Positions 24,665 through 33,454 of a stretch of 38,712 bases of DNA are shown piece by piece (the stretch's first letter is position 1; each line of letters starts with the position of its first letter). The stretch comes from Thermomonas sp. GTDB lineage: Bacteria; Pseudomonadota; Gammaproteobacteria; Xanthomonadales; Xanthomonadaceae. Below the pieces are notes generated by a model. It was not told the DNA's origin and ran no database searches. It saw only the letters and a program-made list of their open reading frames with translations. The DNA lies in assembly GCF_020850895.1 (NCBI RefSeq), contig NZ_JADZDS010000081.1:1-38712 (forward strand), written 5' to 3'. A program made the translations under genes and the position numbers.

Positions 24665-24700
24665 GGCGCGGACGCAAGCAATACCCCGAAAGACCCGGTA

Positions 24701-26416
24701 TTACGGCCGCGCTGCCGCGCGCGCGCGTTCGGCCATGTCGCGTTGGTAGTCGGCCATGTAAGGCAGATCACGCAGCACCCGAGAACGTGGATCGAGGGTG
24801 TAGCTCTCATCCGCAGCGATGGCGACTTCGCCCTGCCCGTTCGTCATCGGCAGGTCGACCACGCGCTGGCCAACGCGCACCTGCACCGGCATCGGGAAGG
24901 GCTTGTCGCCTTCGGTCTTCCAGTGCAGCACCAGCCGGTCGCCCTTGCGTTCGGCCAGCAGTTGCGGCAACTGCACCGAGCGCAGGTAGACATCGAAGAA
25001 CCAGCCGTAATCCTTGCCCGTCACGCGATTGACGATCTTGATGAAGTCATCGGTGGAGGCGTAGCGCGGATGGAAATTGCCGGGGCGCGGGGTGTCGGTG
25101 CCGTACACCAATTCACGGGTGGCGCGAAAGAAGGCCTCGTCACCGATCAGGCCGCGCAAGGTGTGCAGCATCAGCGCGCCCTTGTAATAGACATCGTTGC
25201 CGGGGCCGCGGCTGGCATCGCTCACATCCTTTTCGGTCATCGGATGCCCAGTCACGATCGGGTAGCGCAACATCAGCACCGTACGCATCTTCATCAGCGC
25301 CGCCATGTACTCCATGTCGCCGCGTAGCCACTGCAGGTACAGCGGCTGCATGTAGGTGCCGAAGCCCTCGTGCAGCCAGAAGTCGTCCCAATCGACATTG
25401 GTGAGCTGGTTGCCGAACCATTCGTGCGCGAACTCGTGCTGCAACAGCCAGTCGTAGCCGGTTTCCGCCTTCTTGTAATCGTTGCCGTAGGCATTGACGG
25501 TCTGGTGCTCCATGCCGAGGTAGGGCGTTTCGACCACGCCCATCTTTTCATCGGCGAACGGATACGGGCCGATGTTCTCCTCGAAGAAATCCAGCATCGG
25601 GGTGAACTCGGCGAACAGGCCTTCGGCCTTGGCCCGGTTGCCCTTCAGGTACCAGTAGCGCAACGGGATGACATTGCCGTAGCGCGATTTGTAATCGGCC
25701 TGCAACAGCTCGTAAGGGCCGATATTGAGGGTGACGGCATAGGTGTCGAGCTGCTTGGCGCGCCAGGTGTAGGTGCGCCAGCCATCGTGCTCCTGCATGC
25801 CTTCGGCCACGCCATTGCCGACCGCAACCAAGGGCGCGGGCACGGTGACCCGCTCCACCACCTCCAGCGGCTCAGCCATCGGGTGGTCGATGCAGGGCCA
25901 GAGCAGGTCGCAGCCCTCGCCCTGCACCGCTGTTGCCACCCACAGCTCACCCGTGGGAGCCTTGGCCCAGACGATCCCACCATCCCAAGGAGCCCGCTTG
26001 GCAACGTGTGGATGCCCGCCATAACGAATGCGCAGGACGACCTGCGCGCCAGCCGGCAGCGGTTTGGCGAGCTCGACCGTCATCCGTCCATCCGGATTGC
26101 TCCAGCGCGCCGGCGTCCCGTCCACCGTGACGGAGGCAACCGTGTAGTTGCGGTCCAAATCAACCACCAGACGCGCCACTGGCTTGTCCAAGCGCAGGTG
26201 CAGGCTGGCATCGCCCTCCAGCCATTGCCGCGCAGGATCGACCTTGAACGACAGATCGGCCAAGGCAATGGTCGACGCCAACTGTTCGGGCGTGCGCGGC
26301 AACCCGGTTGCGGCCGTGATGGTGGTCAGGGCAGGCTGTACCGGCTGCTCGGCCTGAACAGGAAGCAACGGTGCAAGCAGCAGCGCCGCAACCCGTGCGT
26401 GCGTGAATGAGGGCAT
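24701..26416 (-). CDS. M1 family zinc aminopeptidase, exported
   Basis: This 571-residue M1 metallopeptidase removes N-terminal residues from peptides. Residues 1-22 form a signal peptide, so it is periplasmic or secreted. The zinc site is HEFAH (His327, His331) with Glu350 nineteen residues on. The substrate-recognition exopeptidase motif reads GMEH (301-304) instead of GAMEN. A beta-rich N-terminal domain precedes the catalytic domain. The C-terminus ends soon after the catalytic region, so the large helical C-terminal domain of PepN is missing, as in shorter secreted M1 members. GGAGG nine bases upstream supports the ATG at 26416. Confidence 0.93.
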   Translation of the reverse strand: MPSFTHARVAALLLAPLLPVQAEQPVQPALTTITAATGLPRTPEQLASTIALADLSFKVDPARQWLEGDASLHLRLDKPVARLVVDLDRNYTVASVTVDGTPARWSNPDGRMTVELAKPLPAGAQVVLRIRYGGHPHVAKRAPWDGGIVWAKAPTGELWVATAVQGEGCDLLWPCIDHPMAEPLEVVERVTVPAPLVAVGNGVAEGMQEHDGWRTYTWRAKQLDTYAVTLNIGPYELLQADYKSRYGNVIPLRYWYLKGNRAKAEGLFAEFTPMLDFFEENIGPYPFADEKMGVVETPYLGMEHQTVNAYGNDYKKAETGYDWLLQHEFAHEWFGNQLTNVDWDDFWLHEGFGTYMQPLYLQWLRGDMEYMAALMKMRTVLMLRYPIVTGHPMTEKDVSDASRGPGNDVYYKGALMLHTLRGLIGDEAFFRATRELVYGTDTPRPGNFHPRYASTDDFIKIVNRVTGKDYGWFFDVYLRSVQLPQLLAERKGDRLVLHWKTEGDKPFPMPVQVRVGQRVVDLPMTNGQGEVAIAADESYTLDPRSRVLRDLPYMADYQRDMAERARAAARP

Positions 26417-26618
26417 GACTTGAAACCTCCAGACGGCACGATTGCTTGCAATGCAGGCAATTGCGCGTGTCGATGGTCACGGCCTCGCATGGACCATAAC
26501 CTGAATGGGAGCTTGCATTGTGTCGGAAAACGGGCGAACGTCAGCATCGATTCATTCAAGCAATTGTCAACTGCATGCCACAGGCGCAAATGGTTTGCGC
26601 CCCGGGGAGAGTTCAACA

Positions 26619-28064
26619 ATGAGCCGCACGCCCGCCACCCGCACCCTGACGGTTGCACTGCTAGGCGCCCTGCTTGCCGTGGGTTATGTGTCAACGGCCT
26701 TTGCACAGCAGGACCAGAACCAGCGATTCCGCCGTGGTGATCGACAGCAGAATTCCAGCCAGAGCCAGTCCAACGACAGCGGCAATTCGAACAGCGACCA
26801 AGAGTCGTCACGCCGCAGCAACGAAAATGCAGGCTTTCTTCGTGGCGAGCCGTCCCCAGCCCGCAATGAAGGCGGCGAGGCGCGTCGGGAGATGCCGACT
26901 CGCTCCGAACCGCAGGCCCCGGTGTTCCAGCGCCAGGACCGCCCGCAGCGGCAGGATTTCCCGCGCCAGCAGCGTGACGCCAGCGAGGACCGCCAGGCCC
27001 CGGTGTTCCAGCGCCAGGACCGCCCGCAGCGTCAGGATTTCCCGCGTCAGCAGCGTGATGCCAGCGAGGACCGCCAAGCCCCGGTGTTCCAGCGCCAGGA
27101 CCGCCCGCAGCGTCAGGATTTCCCGCGTCAGCAGCGTGACGCCAGCGAGGACCGCCAGGCCCCGGTGTTCCAGCGCCAGGACCGCCCGCAGCGCCAGGAT
27201 TTCCCGCGTCAGCAGCGTGATGGCCGCGAAGACCGCCAGGCCCCGGTGTTCCAGCGCCAAGACCGTCCGGAACGCCCGGAAATCCAGCGCCCGCAACGCC
27301 CAGGCCGCGAAGACCGGCAAGCCCCGGTATTCCAGCGCCAAGACCGTCCCGGCCAGACGCCGCGCCCGGAACTCCTGCGTCCAAATCGCCCGGAACCGCA
27401 GCGCCCGGTCGCGCAGCTTCCTCGTCCGGAACTCCAGCGCCCCGTCGTCAACCCCCCGCCGATGCCACGCGTGCAGCAGCAGCGTCGCGTGGACCAGCAG
27501 GTCCAGATGCACAACCAGTGGCAACGCCAGCAGTCCTATCAGCGCTCGCAGTACAACCGCTACGATGCGCAGTATCACCGTCACAATCGGCATGAAGGCT
27601 CGCGCTACATGCGTGATTACTGGCGGCGCTGGCTGGCCCAGCAGTTGCTCTGGAGGTCCTACCGCTTCGACTACTACAACAACGGTTTCTTCTACACCCC
27701 GTACAACTACCGCTATCGCTACGGCAACGGCTGGGGCTACACCAACAGCTACGGCATCAGCTTCCTGCAGCAGGCAATCCGTGACGGCTATCAGGAAGGG
27801 TTGTACGCCGGCCGCGCCGATCGCAGGGACCACTGGCGATTCGACTACCGCAACAGCTTCGGCTACATGGATGGCAGCTACGGCTATTACGGTTACTACA
27901 CCGACCTTGGAACGTACCAGTACTACTTCCGCCAAGGCTTCGAGCGCGGTTACCGCGATGGCTACTACGACCGCTACCAGTACGGTCGCTACGACTATAA
28001 CAGCGGTTCGGCCACGATCCTCCCAGCGTTCCTTGCAACCATCCTCACCGTGGCGATGTTCTGA
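26619..28064 (+). CDS. Secreted protein with 27-residue tandem repeats and Tyr-rich C-terminus
   Basis: This 481-residue protein has a signal peptide (LTVALLGALLAVGYVSTAFAQ) and a Gln/Ser/Asn-rich stretch. Six tandem 27-residue units follow from residue 100, each starting APVFQRQDRP and most containing QRQDFPRQQRDASEDRQ. The first four or five are nearly identical; later ones turn into PERP/PQRP-rich variants. After a Pro/Arg/Gln region, the C-terminal 180 residues are rich in Tyr, Gly and Arg. They carry two related segments, GYQEGLYAGRADR and GFERGYRDGYYDR. The protein is strongly basic and probably disordered in its middle. I do not recognise a family; surface or extracellular polymer binding is only a guess. 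A strong terminator follows at 28091. Confidence 0.82.
   Translation: MSRTPATRTLTVALLGALLAVGYVSTAFAQQDQNQRFRRGDRQQNSSQSQSNDSGNSNSDQESSRRSNENAGFLRGEPSPARNEGGEARREMPTRSEPQAPVFQRQDRPQRQDFPRQQRDASEDRQAPVFQRQDRPQRQDFPRQQRDASEDRQAPVFQRQDRPQRQDFPRQQRDASEDRQAPVFQRQDRPQRQDFPRQQRDGREDRQAPVFQRQDRPERPEIQRPQRPGREDRQAPVFQRQDRPGQTPRPELLRPNRPEPQRPVAQLPRPELQRPVVNPPPMPRVQQQRRVDQQVQMHNQWQRQQSYQRSQYNRYDAQYHRHNRHEGSRYMRDYWRRWLAQQLLWRSYRFDYYNNGFFYTPYNYRYRYGNGWGYTNSYGISFLQQAIRDGYQEGLYAGRADRRDHWRFDYRNSFGYMDGSYGYYGYYTDLGTYQYYFRQGFERGYRDGYYDRYQYGRYDYNSGSATILPAFLATILTVAMF
26916..27401 (+). repeat. Six 81-bp tandem repeats (coding)
   Basis: Units begin at 26916, 26997, 27078, 27159, 27240 and 27321, exactly 81 bases apart, so the frame is kept. 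The first four differ by only a few bases, whereas the last two have drifted. Near-identity at DNA level, silent sites included, points to recent expansion or homogenisation. Confidence 0.92.
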
Positions 28065-28090
28065 TCGCCACATTCATCGAAGGCACCTTG

Positions 28091-28118
28091 ACGCCCGGCT
28101 CAACGCCGGGCGTTTTTT
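28091..28118 (+). terminator. Rho-independent terminator
   Basis: A perfect 9-bp stem ACGCCCGGC/GCCGGGCGT with loop TCAAC is followed by a run of six T (28113-28118). It lies 26 bases after the stop of the tandem-repeat protein gene. It is the clearest terminator in the window. Confidence 0.92.
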
Positions 28119-28125
28119 CGTGCAT

Positions 28126-28392
28126 TCACCGCAACTGGCTGTCCTTGCAGCCGCGGCGGTTGTAGCCGGAATACATCGCCTCCTCGCGATCACGCGCCGT
28201 TTGACACGCCACGCACAGACGCACGCCGGGCACCGCACGACGACGCGCTTCCGGAATCGGCGTATCGCATTCCTCGCATTGGTCGAGCCCCGGCCCCTGC
28301 GGCAGGCGGCTGCGCGCACGCGCGATACCGTCCTTCACAGTTGCGTCGATTTGCTCCTGTACCGCGCCGTCTTGCGCCCAGCCGGTGGCCAT
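28126..28392 (-). CDS. DksA/TraR family C4 zinc-finger protein (YbiI-like)
   Basis: This 88-residue protein has the same length as E. coli YbiI, which it closely resembles from memory (MATGWAQDGAVQEQI through GYNRRGCKDSQLR). The zinc ligands are Cys39, Cys42, Cys60 and Cys63 in CEECDTPIPEARR and LCVACQ. The DksA/TraR family binds RNA polymerase; the role of this short member is not established. I start at the ATG at 28392, which has GAGGG upstream and matches the family N-terminus, rather than the ATGs six or more codons earlier. Confidence 0.93.
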   Translation of the reverse strand: MATGWAQDGAVQEQIDATVKDGIARARSRLPQGPGLDQCEECDTPIPEARRRAVPGVRLCVACQTARDREEAMYSGYNRRGCKDSQLR

Positions 28393-28490
28393 GCTCATGC
28401 CCTCGCCCACGTAGCACCGACCATACGCCTTTCACGCGGGTGATGTGAGGCACGAGTAAGCTCGAGGCCTCGCCCCATGGATCGACGCCC

Positions 28491-29060
28491 ATGCGCACGC
28501 TGCTTGCCCTCGCCCTGACCGCTACGCTCTGCCTGCCTGCGCTGGCCGCGCTCAAGCCCGGCGCGGCTGCCCCCGCGTTTACCGCACCTGCGTTTCTGGC
28601 CGGCAAACCCTTTACCTACGACCTGAAGGCCGCGCTGAAGCAAGGGCCGGTGGTGGTGTATTTCTTTCCGGCGGCGTTCACGCCAGGCTGCAACGCCGAA
28701 GCCGCGGCGTTCTCGCGTGCGATCGACCGTTTCAAGGCACAGGGCGCCACCGTGATCGGCGTCACCGCGGGCAATACCGAGCGTTTGGCGGCGTTTTCGA
28801 GCGATACCGAAAAATGCGCTGGCAAATTCCCGGTCGCCGCCGATCCAGGCGCCAAGATCGCAGCCACCTTTGACGCCACCATGGCGCTGAAGTCCGATCT
28901 GGCCAGCCGCACGTCCTACCTGATCGGACGCGACGGCAAGGTGGTCGCGGTCTACGATGCGATGAACCCGAACCAGCACGTCCAGCGAATGCTGGATGCG
29001 CTGGCGACGCTCAGGGCACGCCCCGCATCCACGCGTGTGCCCGCTTCTCCAAGGCATTGA
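28491..29060 (+). CDS. Exported peroxiredoxin (AhpC/TSA, Bcp-like)
   Basis: This 189-residue thiol peroxidase reduces hydrogen peroxide and organic hydroperoxides. Residues 1-19 form a signal peptide (LLALALTATLCLPALA), placing it in the periplasm, which is less usual for Bcp-type enzymes. The peroxidatic Cys67 lies in PAAFTPGCNAEA, and Cys109 (DTEKC) could resolve it. The thioredoxin fold continues with VIGVTAGN and the C-terminal YLIGRDGKVVAVY. The last 15 residues or so are a loosely conserved basic tail. It stands alone between the divergent YbiI-like gene and the convergent M13 peptidase gene. Confidence 0.93.
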   Translation: MRTLLALALTATLCLPALAALKPGAAAPAFTAPAFLAGKPFTYDLKAALKQGPVVVYFFPAAFTPGCNAEAAAFSRAIDRFKAQGATVIGVTAGNTERLAAFSSDTEKCAGKFPVAADPGAKIAATFDATMALKSDLASRTSYLIGRDGKVVAVYDAMNPNQHVQRMLDALATLRARPASTRVPASPRH

Positions 29061-29080
29061 AGCGATCGGCGAATACGGCC

Positions 29081-31150
29081 TCACCAGATCCGCACGCGCT
29101 GTTCCGGCGGCAGGTAGAGCGCATCACCCGGCTTCACGCCGAAGGCCTCGTACCACGCGTCGAGGTTGCGCACCGGGCCATTGGTCCGGTACGCCGGTGG
29201 CGAGTGCGGGTTGGTGCGGATCAGGTTCAACATCGCTTCGTCGCGGTACTTGCCGCGCCAGACCTGGGCCCATGACAGGAAGAAGCGCTGGCTGGCGCTG
29301 AAGCCATCGACCACCGGCGCCGGCTGGCCGTGCAAGCTGAGCTGGTACGCCGTCCAGGCCATCGACAGGCCACCGAGGTCGCCGATGTTCTCGCCCATGG
29401 TCAACCCGCCGTTCACGCACTGGCCCGGCAGCGGGCAATAGCCGTTGTACTGCGCACCCAGCGCCTTGGTGCGCTGTTCGAAGCGGGCACGGTCTGCATC
29501 CGTCCACCAGTTGCGCTGGATGCCGTCGGCATCCGACTTGCTGCCCTGGTCGTCGAAACCGTGACCCATCTCGTGGCCGATCACCGCGCCGATGCCACCG
29601 TAGTTCACCGCCGGATCGGCGTTCACGTCGAAGAACGGTGGCTGCAGGATCGCCGCCGGGAACACGATCTCGTTGAAGGTCGAGTTGTAATAGGCATTGA
29701 CCGTCTGCGGGGTCATGAACCATTCGTCGCGGTCGGTCTTCTGACCGACGCGGCGGTTCTGGTCATCGCGGTTGTAGCGACGCAGCGCCATCACGTTGGC
29801 GATGAGGTCATCCGGCGTGATCGTCACGCTGGAGTAATCGCGCCACTTCGTCGGGTAGCCGATCTTGGGCCGGAAGGTGGACAGCTTGCGGTAGGCCTCG
29901 GCCTTGGTCTCCGCACCCATCCAGTCAAGTTGTTCGATGTTCCGGCGCAGCGCGGCGCGCAGGTTCTCGACCAGCTGGTCCATCGCCGCCTTGGCTTCGG
30001 GCTTGAAGTAGCGAGCCACGTACAGCTCGCCGACCGCATCACCGAGGCCACCACGACCACCAACGAAGGCCACCGCCCGCTTCCAGTCGTCGCGCTGGGC
30101 CTGCTGGCCGGACAGCACCTTGCCGTTGAAGGCGAAAGCGGCATCGTCGATCTCGTGACTGAGCAGGGACGCATTGCCGTCGACGGCATGGAAGGTCAGG
30201 TAATCGCGCCAGGTCGAAAGCGGGGTGGCGTCGATCAGGGCGATCACCGGCTGGATCACGTCCGGGGTGCTGATGTTGAGGTCGGTCGGCTGCGGCATGC
30301 CCTGCGCGCGCAGCTGCGCCGCCCAGTCGTAGCCCGGGTACTGCTCCTGCAACTGGGCAAAGGTGCGCACGTTCCAGGTCTTGTCCCGATCGCGCAGCTT
30401 GACCTTGTCCCACTGCGGCCGCGCCAGCGCGGTTTCAAGCTGAAGCACCGCCTCGGCGCGAGCTTTCGCGTCGGTTCCGGTGACGCCCGCGAAACCGAGC
30501 ATGCGCTGGATATGGTCGAGGTAAGCCGCGCGGATCTTGACGAAACGCGCATCGCCGTCGAGGTAGTAATCGCGGTCCGGCAGGCCCAGACCACCCACGC
30601 CGAGGCTGACCTGATAGCGGTCGGGATCCTTGCGGTCGGTGCCAACGTACAGGCCGAACGGCGCAGTGCTGCCATCGATCCCGGCGCGGCCGAAGGCGTC
30701 GATCAGGGCCGCCTTGGAGTCGATCGCGGCGATCCGGTCCAGCACCGGCCGCAATGGGGTGATGCCGGCGGCGTCGCGGGCGCTGCGGTTCATGTAGCTG
30801 GCGTACAGATCGCGGATCTTGCGGCCATTGCTGCCGGGGGCAAGATCGGCGCGCGACTGCAGGCCTTCGATCAGGCCACGCACCTGTTCGTCGGCCTGAT
30901 CGCGCAGCGCATTGAAACTGCCGTACGAGGTTTCGTCGGGCTTGAGCTGATAGCTGGCAATCCAGTGCCCGCTGGCGTAGCGATTGAAGTCATCGCCCGG
31001 ATCGACAGACAGGTCGCGGGAACTCAGGTCGATCCCGAACTCGCCGAGTTGGGGCTTGTCTGCAGGCACGACAGGGTCAACGGCAGGCGCGGCGGCAGCG
31101 GCCAGCGACAGCGACAGGGCAAGACACAGACCAGACAAGCGCAGTTTCAC
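29081..31150 (-). CDS. M13 family metallopeptidase (neprilysin/PepO-like)
   Basis: This zinc endopeptidase of about 689 residues cleaves short peptides. I place the start at the GTG at 31150, which has GGAG seven bases upstream and directly gives a signal peptide (LRLSGLCLALSLSLAAAAAP). A GTG ten codons earlier is the alternative. The catalytic region has the M13 features NAYYN and FPAAILQPPFF, the zinc site HEMGH (in VIGHEMGHGFDDQG), the ENIGDLGGL motif supplying the third ligand, and a C-terminal CxxW-equivalent ending RVRIW. It is exported and shares a divergent promoter region with the DUF885 peptidase gene. Confidence 0.94.
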   Translation of the reverse strand: MKLRLSGLCLALSLSLAAAAAPAVDPVVPADKPQLGEFGIDLSSRDLSVDPGDDFNRYASGHWIASYQLKPDETSYGSFNALRDQADEQVRGLIEGLQSRADLAPGSNGRKIRDLYASYMNRSARDAAGITPLRPVLDRIAAIDSKAALIDAFGRAGIDGSTAPFGLYVGTDRKDPDRYQVSLGVGGLGLPDRDYYLDGDARFVKIRAAYLDHIQRMLGFAGVTGTDAKARAEAVLQLETALARPQWDKVKLRDRDKTWNVRTFAQLQEQYPGYDWAAQLRAQGMPQPTDLNISTPDVIQPVIALIDATPLSTWRDYLTFHAVDGNASLLSHEIDDAAFAFNGKVLSGQQAQRDDWKRAVAFVGGRGGLGDAVGELYVARYFKPEAKAAMDQLVENLRAALRRNIEQLDWMGAETKAEAYRKLSTFRPKIGYPTKWRDYSSVTITPDDLIANVMALRRYNRDDQNRRVGQKTDRDEWFMTPQTVNAYYNSTFNEIVFPAAILQPPFFDVNADPAVNYGGIGAVIGHEMGHGFDDQGSKSDADGIQRNWWTDADRARFEQRTKALGAQYNGYCPLPGQCVNGGLTMGENIGDLGGLSMAWTAYQLSLHGQPAPVVDGFSASQRFFLSWAQVWRGKYRDEAMLNLIRTNPHSPPAYRTNGPVRNLDAWYEAFGVKPGDALYLPPEQRVRIW

Positions 31151-31291
31151 GGGCAGGCTCCGGGCAGGTGAAGCAGGCACGCTAACCGACCCCGCGCAGC
31201 GCCGCCTGTGCCGTTGGATGGGTCAAGCCGAACCCTGTCGCCGGAACCGCAGGCGTTGTACCGTGGCGTTTTCCGCCTGTTGGATCACCCC

Positions 31292-33118
31292 ATGCGCCGC
31301 ACCCTGATCGCCACCGGCCTGACCGCCCTGCTAGTCGCCAGCACCGCCATGGCCACATCCGCCAGTGCGCTGGCTGCCACGGCCACCGGTACGGTGACCG
31401 ATGCCGCGAACGATACCCGCGCCAGCGCCGACGCCCGCTTCGCCGCACTGTCGCAACAGACGCTGGATGCGTGGATGCGACTGTCACCGGTGTCCGCCAC
31501 TCAGACCGGCGATCATCGATTTGATGACCGCCTTGATGACCTGAGCACCGCAGGTCGCCAGCAGCGCGAGGCGACCGAGCAGGCCCTGCTCGACGCATTG
31601 AATGGCATCGACGCCACGCAACTGTCGCGGGAGAACCAGGTCGATGCCGCGATCCTGCGCAACCAGCTGCAGTCCGACCTTTGGAACACACGGGTGCTGC
31701 AGTCCTGGGCTTGGGACCCGCAGGTCTACAACGACCTCGCGGGCAGTGCGATCTACGGCCTGATGGCACGCGAGTTCGCGCCGCTGCCGCAGCGCATCCG
31801 CGCCGCCACCGCGCGGATGGAGCTGATCCCGGCGCTGTTCGCGCAGGCCCGTACCAACCTCGACCCGGCGCGGGTGCCGTTGATCCATGCGCAGACCGTG
31901 GCACGCCAGAACAAGGGCATCCTGTCGATCGTCGAGACCTTCATCACCCCGCACCTGTCCGAACTGCCGGCCGCCGATGCCGCACGCACCCGCGCCGCCA
32001 TCGAACAACTGAAGACCGCGGTGGCGCAGCAGCAGGCATGGCTGGACACCACCCTGGTACCGAACGCGCGCGGCGAATTCCGCCTCGGCGCGGAGAAGTA
32101 CGACCAGAAGCTGCGCTTCTCGCTGTCGTCCGACCTCAGCCGTACCGAGATCAAGCAGCGCGCGCAGGCTGAGATCCGGCGCGTGCGCGGGGTGATGTAT
32201 GGCATCGCCCGCGACGTGCTCAAAGACAAGCCCAATGCACCGGCGCTGCCGGAAGCGCCCAGCGACGATCAGCAGCAGGCCGCGATCGAAGCCGCGCTGG
32301 CACTGGCCTATGCCCACCGTCCGGCACGCGACGGCGTGGTCGATGCGGCCAAGGCGGCCTTGCAGGAAGCCACCGACTTCGTGCGCCAGCGCGATCTCGT
32401 CACCCTGCCCGACGCCCCGGTGGACGTGATCCTGATGCCGGAATTCCAGCGCGGCGTGGCGGTGGCCTACTGCGACTCGCCGGGGCCGCTGGACAAGAAC
32501 CTCAAGACCTTCTTCGCGATCTCACCGATCCCGGACGACTGGACCCAGGCGCAGACCGATTCCTTCCTGCGCGAATACAACGATTCGATGATCCAGCTGC
32601 TGGCGATCCACGAAGGCGTGCCCGGCCACTATCTGGAAGGTTGGCACTCGGCCAAATATCCGTCGGTGCTGCGCGGCGTGCTGCGTTCGGGCCTGTTCGC
32701 CGAAGGCTGGGCGGTCTACACCGAGCGAATGATGCAGGAACAGGGCTACCTCGCGAATGATCCGCTGTTCCATCTGGTCCAGCTCAAGTTCTACCTGCGC
32801 ACCGTCGCCAATGCCATCCTCGACCAGGGCGTGCACGTCGATGGCTGGAGCCGCGAACAGGCCATGCGATTGATGACCCACGACACCTTCCAGCAGGAAA
32901 GCGAAGCCGCCGGCAAATGGACCCGCGCCCAGCTCACCTCGGCGCAGTTGCCGACCTACTTCGTCGGTGTGCAGGAACAGCTCGACCTGCGCGAGGCCGT
33001 GCGTGCGCGTCAGGGTGCCGCCTTCAACCTCAAGGCCTACCACGACCAGGTGCTGTCCTACGGCGCGCCACCGGTGCGCTATGTGCGCGCATTGATGTTG
33101 GACGAACCGATCCGGTGA
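31292..33118 (+). CDS. DUF885 family putative metallopeptidase, exported
   Basis: This 608-residue protein of the DUF885 family has a signal peptide (TLIATGLTALLVASTAMA). The family is predicted to hold zinc metallopeptidases or carboxypeptidase-like enzymes. The zinc-binding motif HEGVPGHYLE starts at His440, followed about 35 residues later by the conserved FAEGWAVYTE. The N-terminal half is helical. It lies head-to-head with the M13 peptidase gene with about 140 bases between, so the two may be coregulated in periplasmic peptide breakdown. Confidence 0.92.
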   Translation: MRRTLIATGLTALLVASTAMATSASALAATATGTVTDAANDTRASADARFAALSQQTLDAWMRLSPVSATQTGDHRFDDRLDDLSTAGRQQREATEQALLDALNGIDATQLSRENQVDAAILRNQLQSDLWNTRVLQSWAWDPQVYNDLAGSAIYGLMAREFAPLPQRIRAATARMELIPALFAQARTNLDPARVPLIHAQTVARQNKGILSIVETFITPHLSELPAADAARTRAAIEQLKTAVAQQQAWLDTTLVPNARGEFRLGAEKYDQKLRFSLSSDLSRTEIKQRAQAEIRRVRGVMYGIARDVLKDKPNAPALPEAPSDDQQQAAIEAALALAYAHRPARDGVVDAAKAALQEATDFVRQRDLVTLPDAPVDVILMPEFQRGVAVAYCDSPGPLDKNLKTFFAISPIPDDWTQAQTDSFLREYNDSMIQLLAIHEGVPGHYLEGWHSAKYPSVLRGVLRSGLFAEGWAVYTERMMQEQGYLANDPLFHLVQLKFYLRTVANAILDQGVHVDGWSREQAMRLMTHDTFQQESEAAGKWTRAQLTSAQLPTYFVGVQEQLDLREAVRARQGAAFNLKAYHDQVLSYGAPPVRYVRALMLDEPIR

Positions 33119-33217
33119 GAGGCAATCCCGGCGTGATTGGAATTGCGGATGCGGATGTGCGCAAATTTCTGCAATGCCTGCGTCGGGATCGTTGACCCGA
33201 GCGCAGGCCCTCAGGAC

Positions 33218-33454
33218 TCAATCCTCATCCGCGTCACCGGAGTCCTCAGGACCGTCGACATGCCCCAGCAGGTCGCCCGGTTCGCAGCGTAATGCCGCGC
33301 AAAGCCTTGCCAGCGTGCGGAAGCGAATGCCCTTGACCTTGCCGCTGCGAAACAGTGACATCTGGGTTTCGCTGAGGCCCACCCGCGCGGCCAGTTCACG
33401 CGCGGTCATGCCGCGTTTGGCCAGCATCGCATCGAGCGTCACCTGGATCGGCAT
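33218..33454 (-). CDS. XRE family helix-turn-helix regulator (YozG-like)
   Basis: This 78-residue small Cro/XRE-type DNA-binding protein has its helix-turn-helix near residues 16-45 (MTARELAARVGLSETQMSLFRSGK, then IRFRTLARLCAALRCEPGDLL) and an acidic tail. Its ATG overlaps the stop of the upstream DUF2975 gene by one base (TGATG), so the two are translated together. This pairing of a short XRE protein with a DUF2975 membrane protein recurs in many bacteria; the working hypothesis is that the membrane partner modulates the regulator. Confidence 0.92.
   Translation of the reverse strand: MPIQVTLDAMLAKRGMTARELAARVGLSETQMSLFRSGKVKGIRFRTLARLCAALRCEPGDLLGHVDGPEDSGDADED

Larger units (their letters stand above)
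24201..24700. other. 500-base convergent gap rich in repeats
   Basis: No gene is supported here. The gap between the convergent reductase and M1 peptidase genes holds a three-unit tandem repeat, a 25-bp inverted repeat enclosing a smaller hairpin, and a 17-bp inverted repeat enclosing two more. No clear T-tract terminator is present. Confidence 0.7.

Noticed and set aside
26916-27401. Possible CRISPR-like array
   Set aside because: Units are contiguous 81-bp coding repeats with no unique spacers between them and no cas genes nearby.
26674-28443. An alternative-frame ORF across the 81-bp repeats, rich in Arg/Ser/Ala
   Set aside because: The frame starting at 26619 has a signal peptide, a ribosome site and a terminator after its stop. 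The other frame lacks these and is a by-product of the repeats.
29330-31171. A 613-codon open frame opposite the M13 peptidase
   Set aside because: The minus strand encodes full M13 motifs; the plus-strand frame shows no domain and only composition effects.
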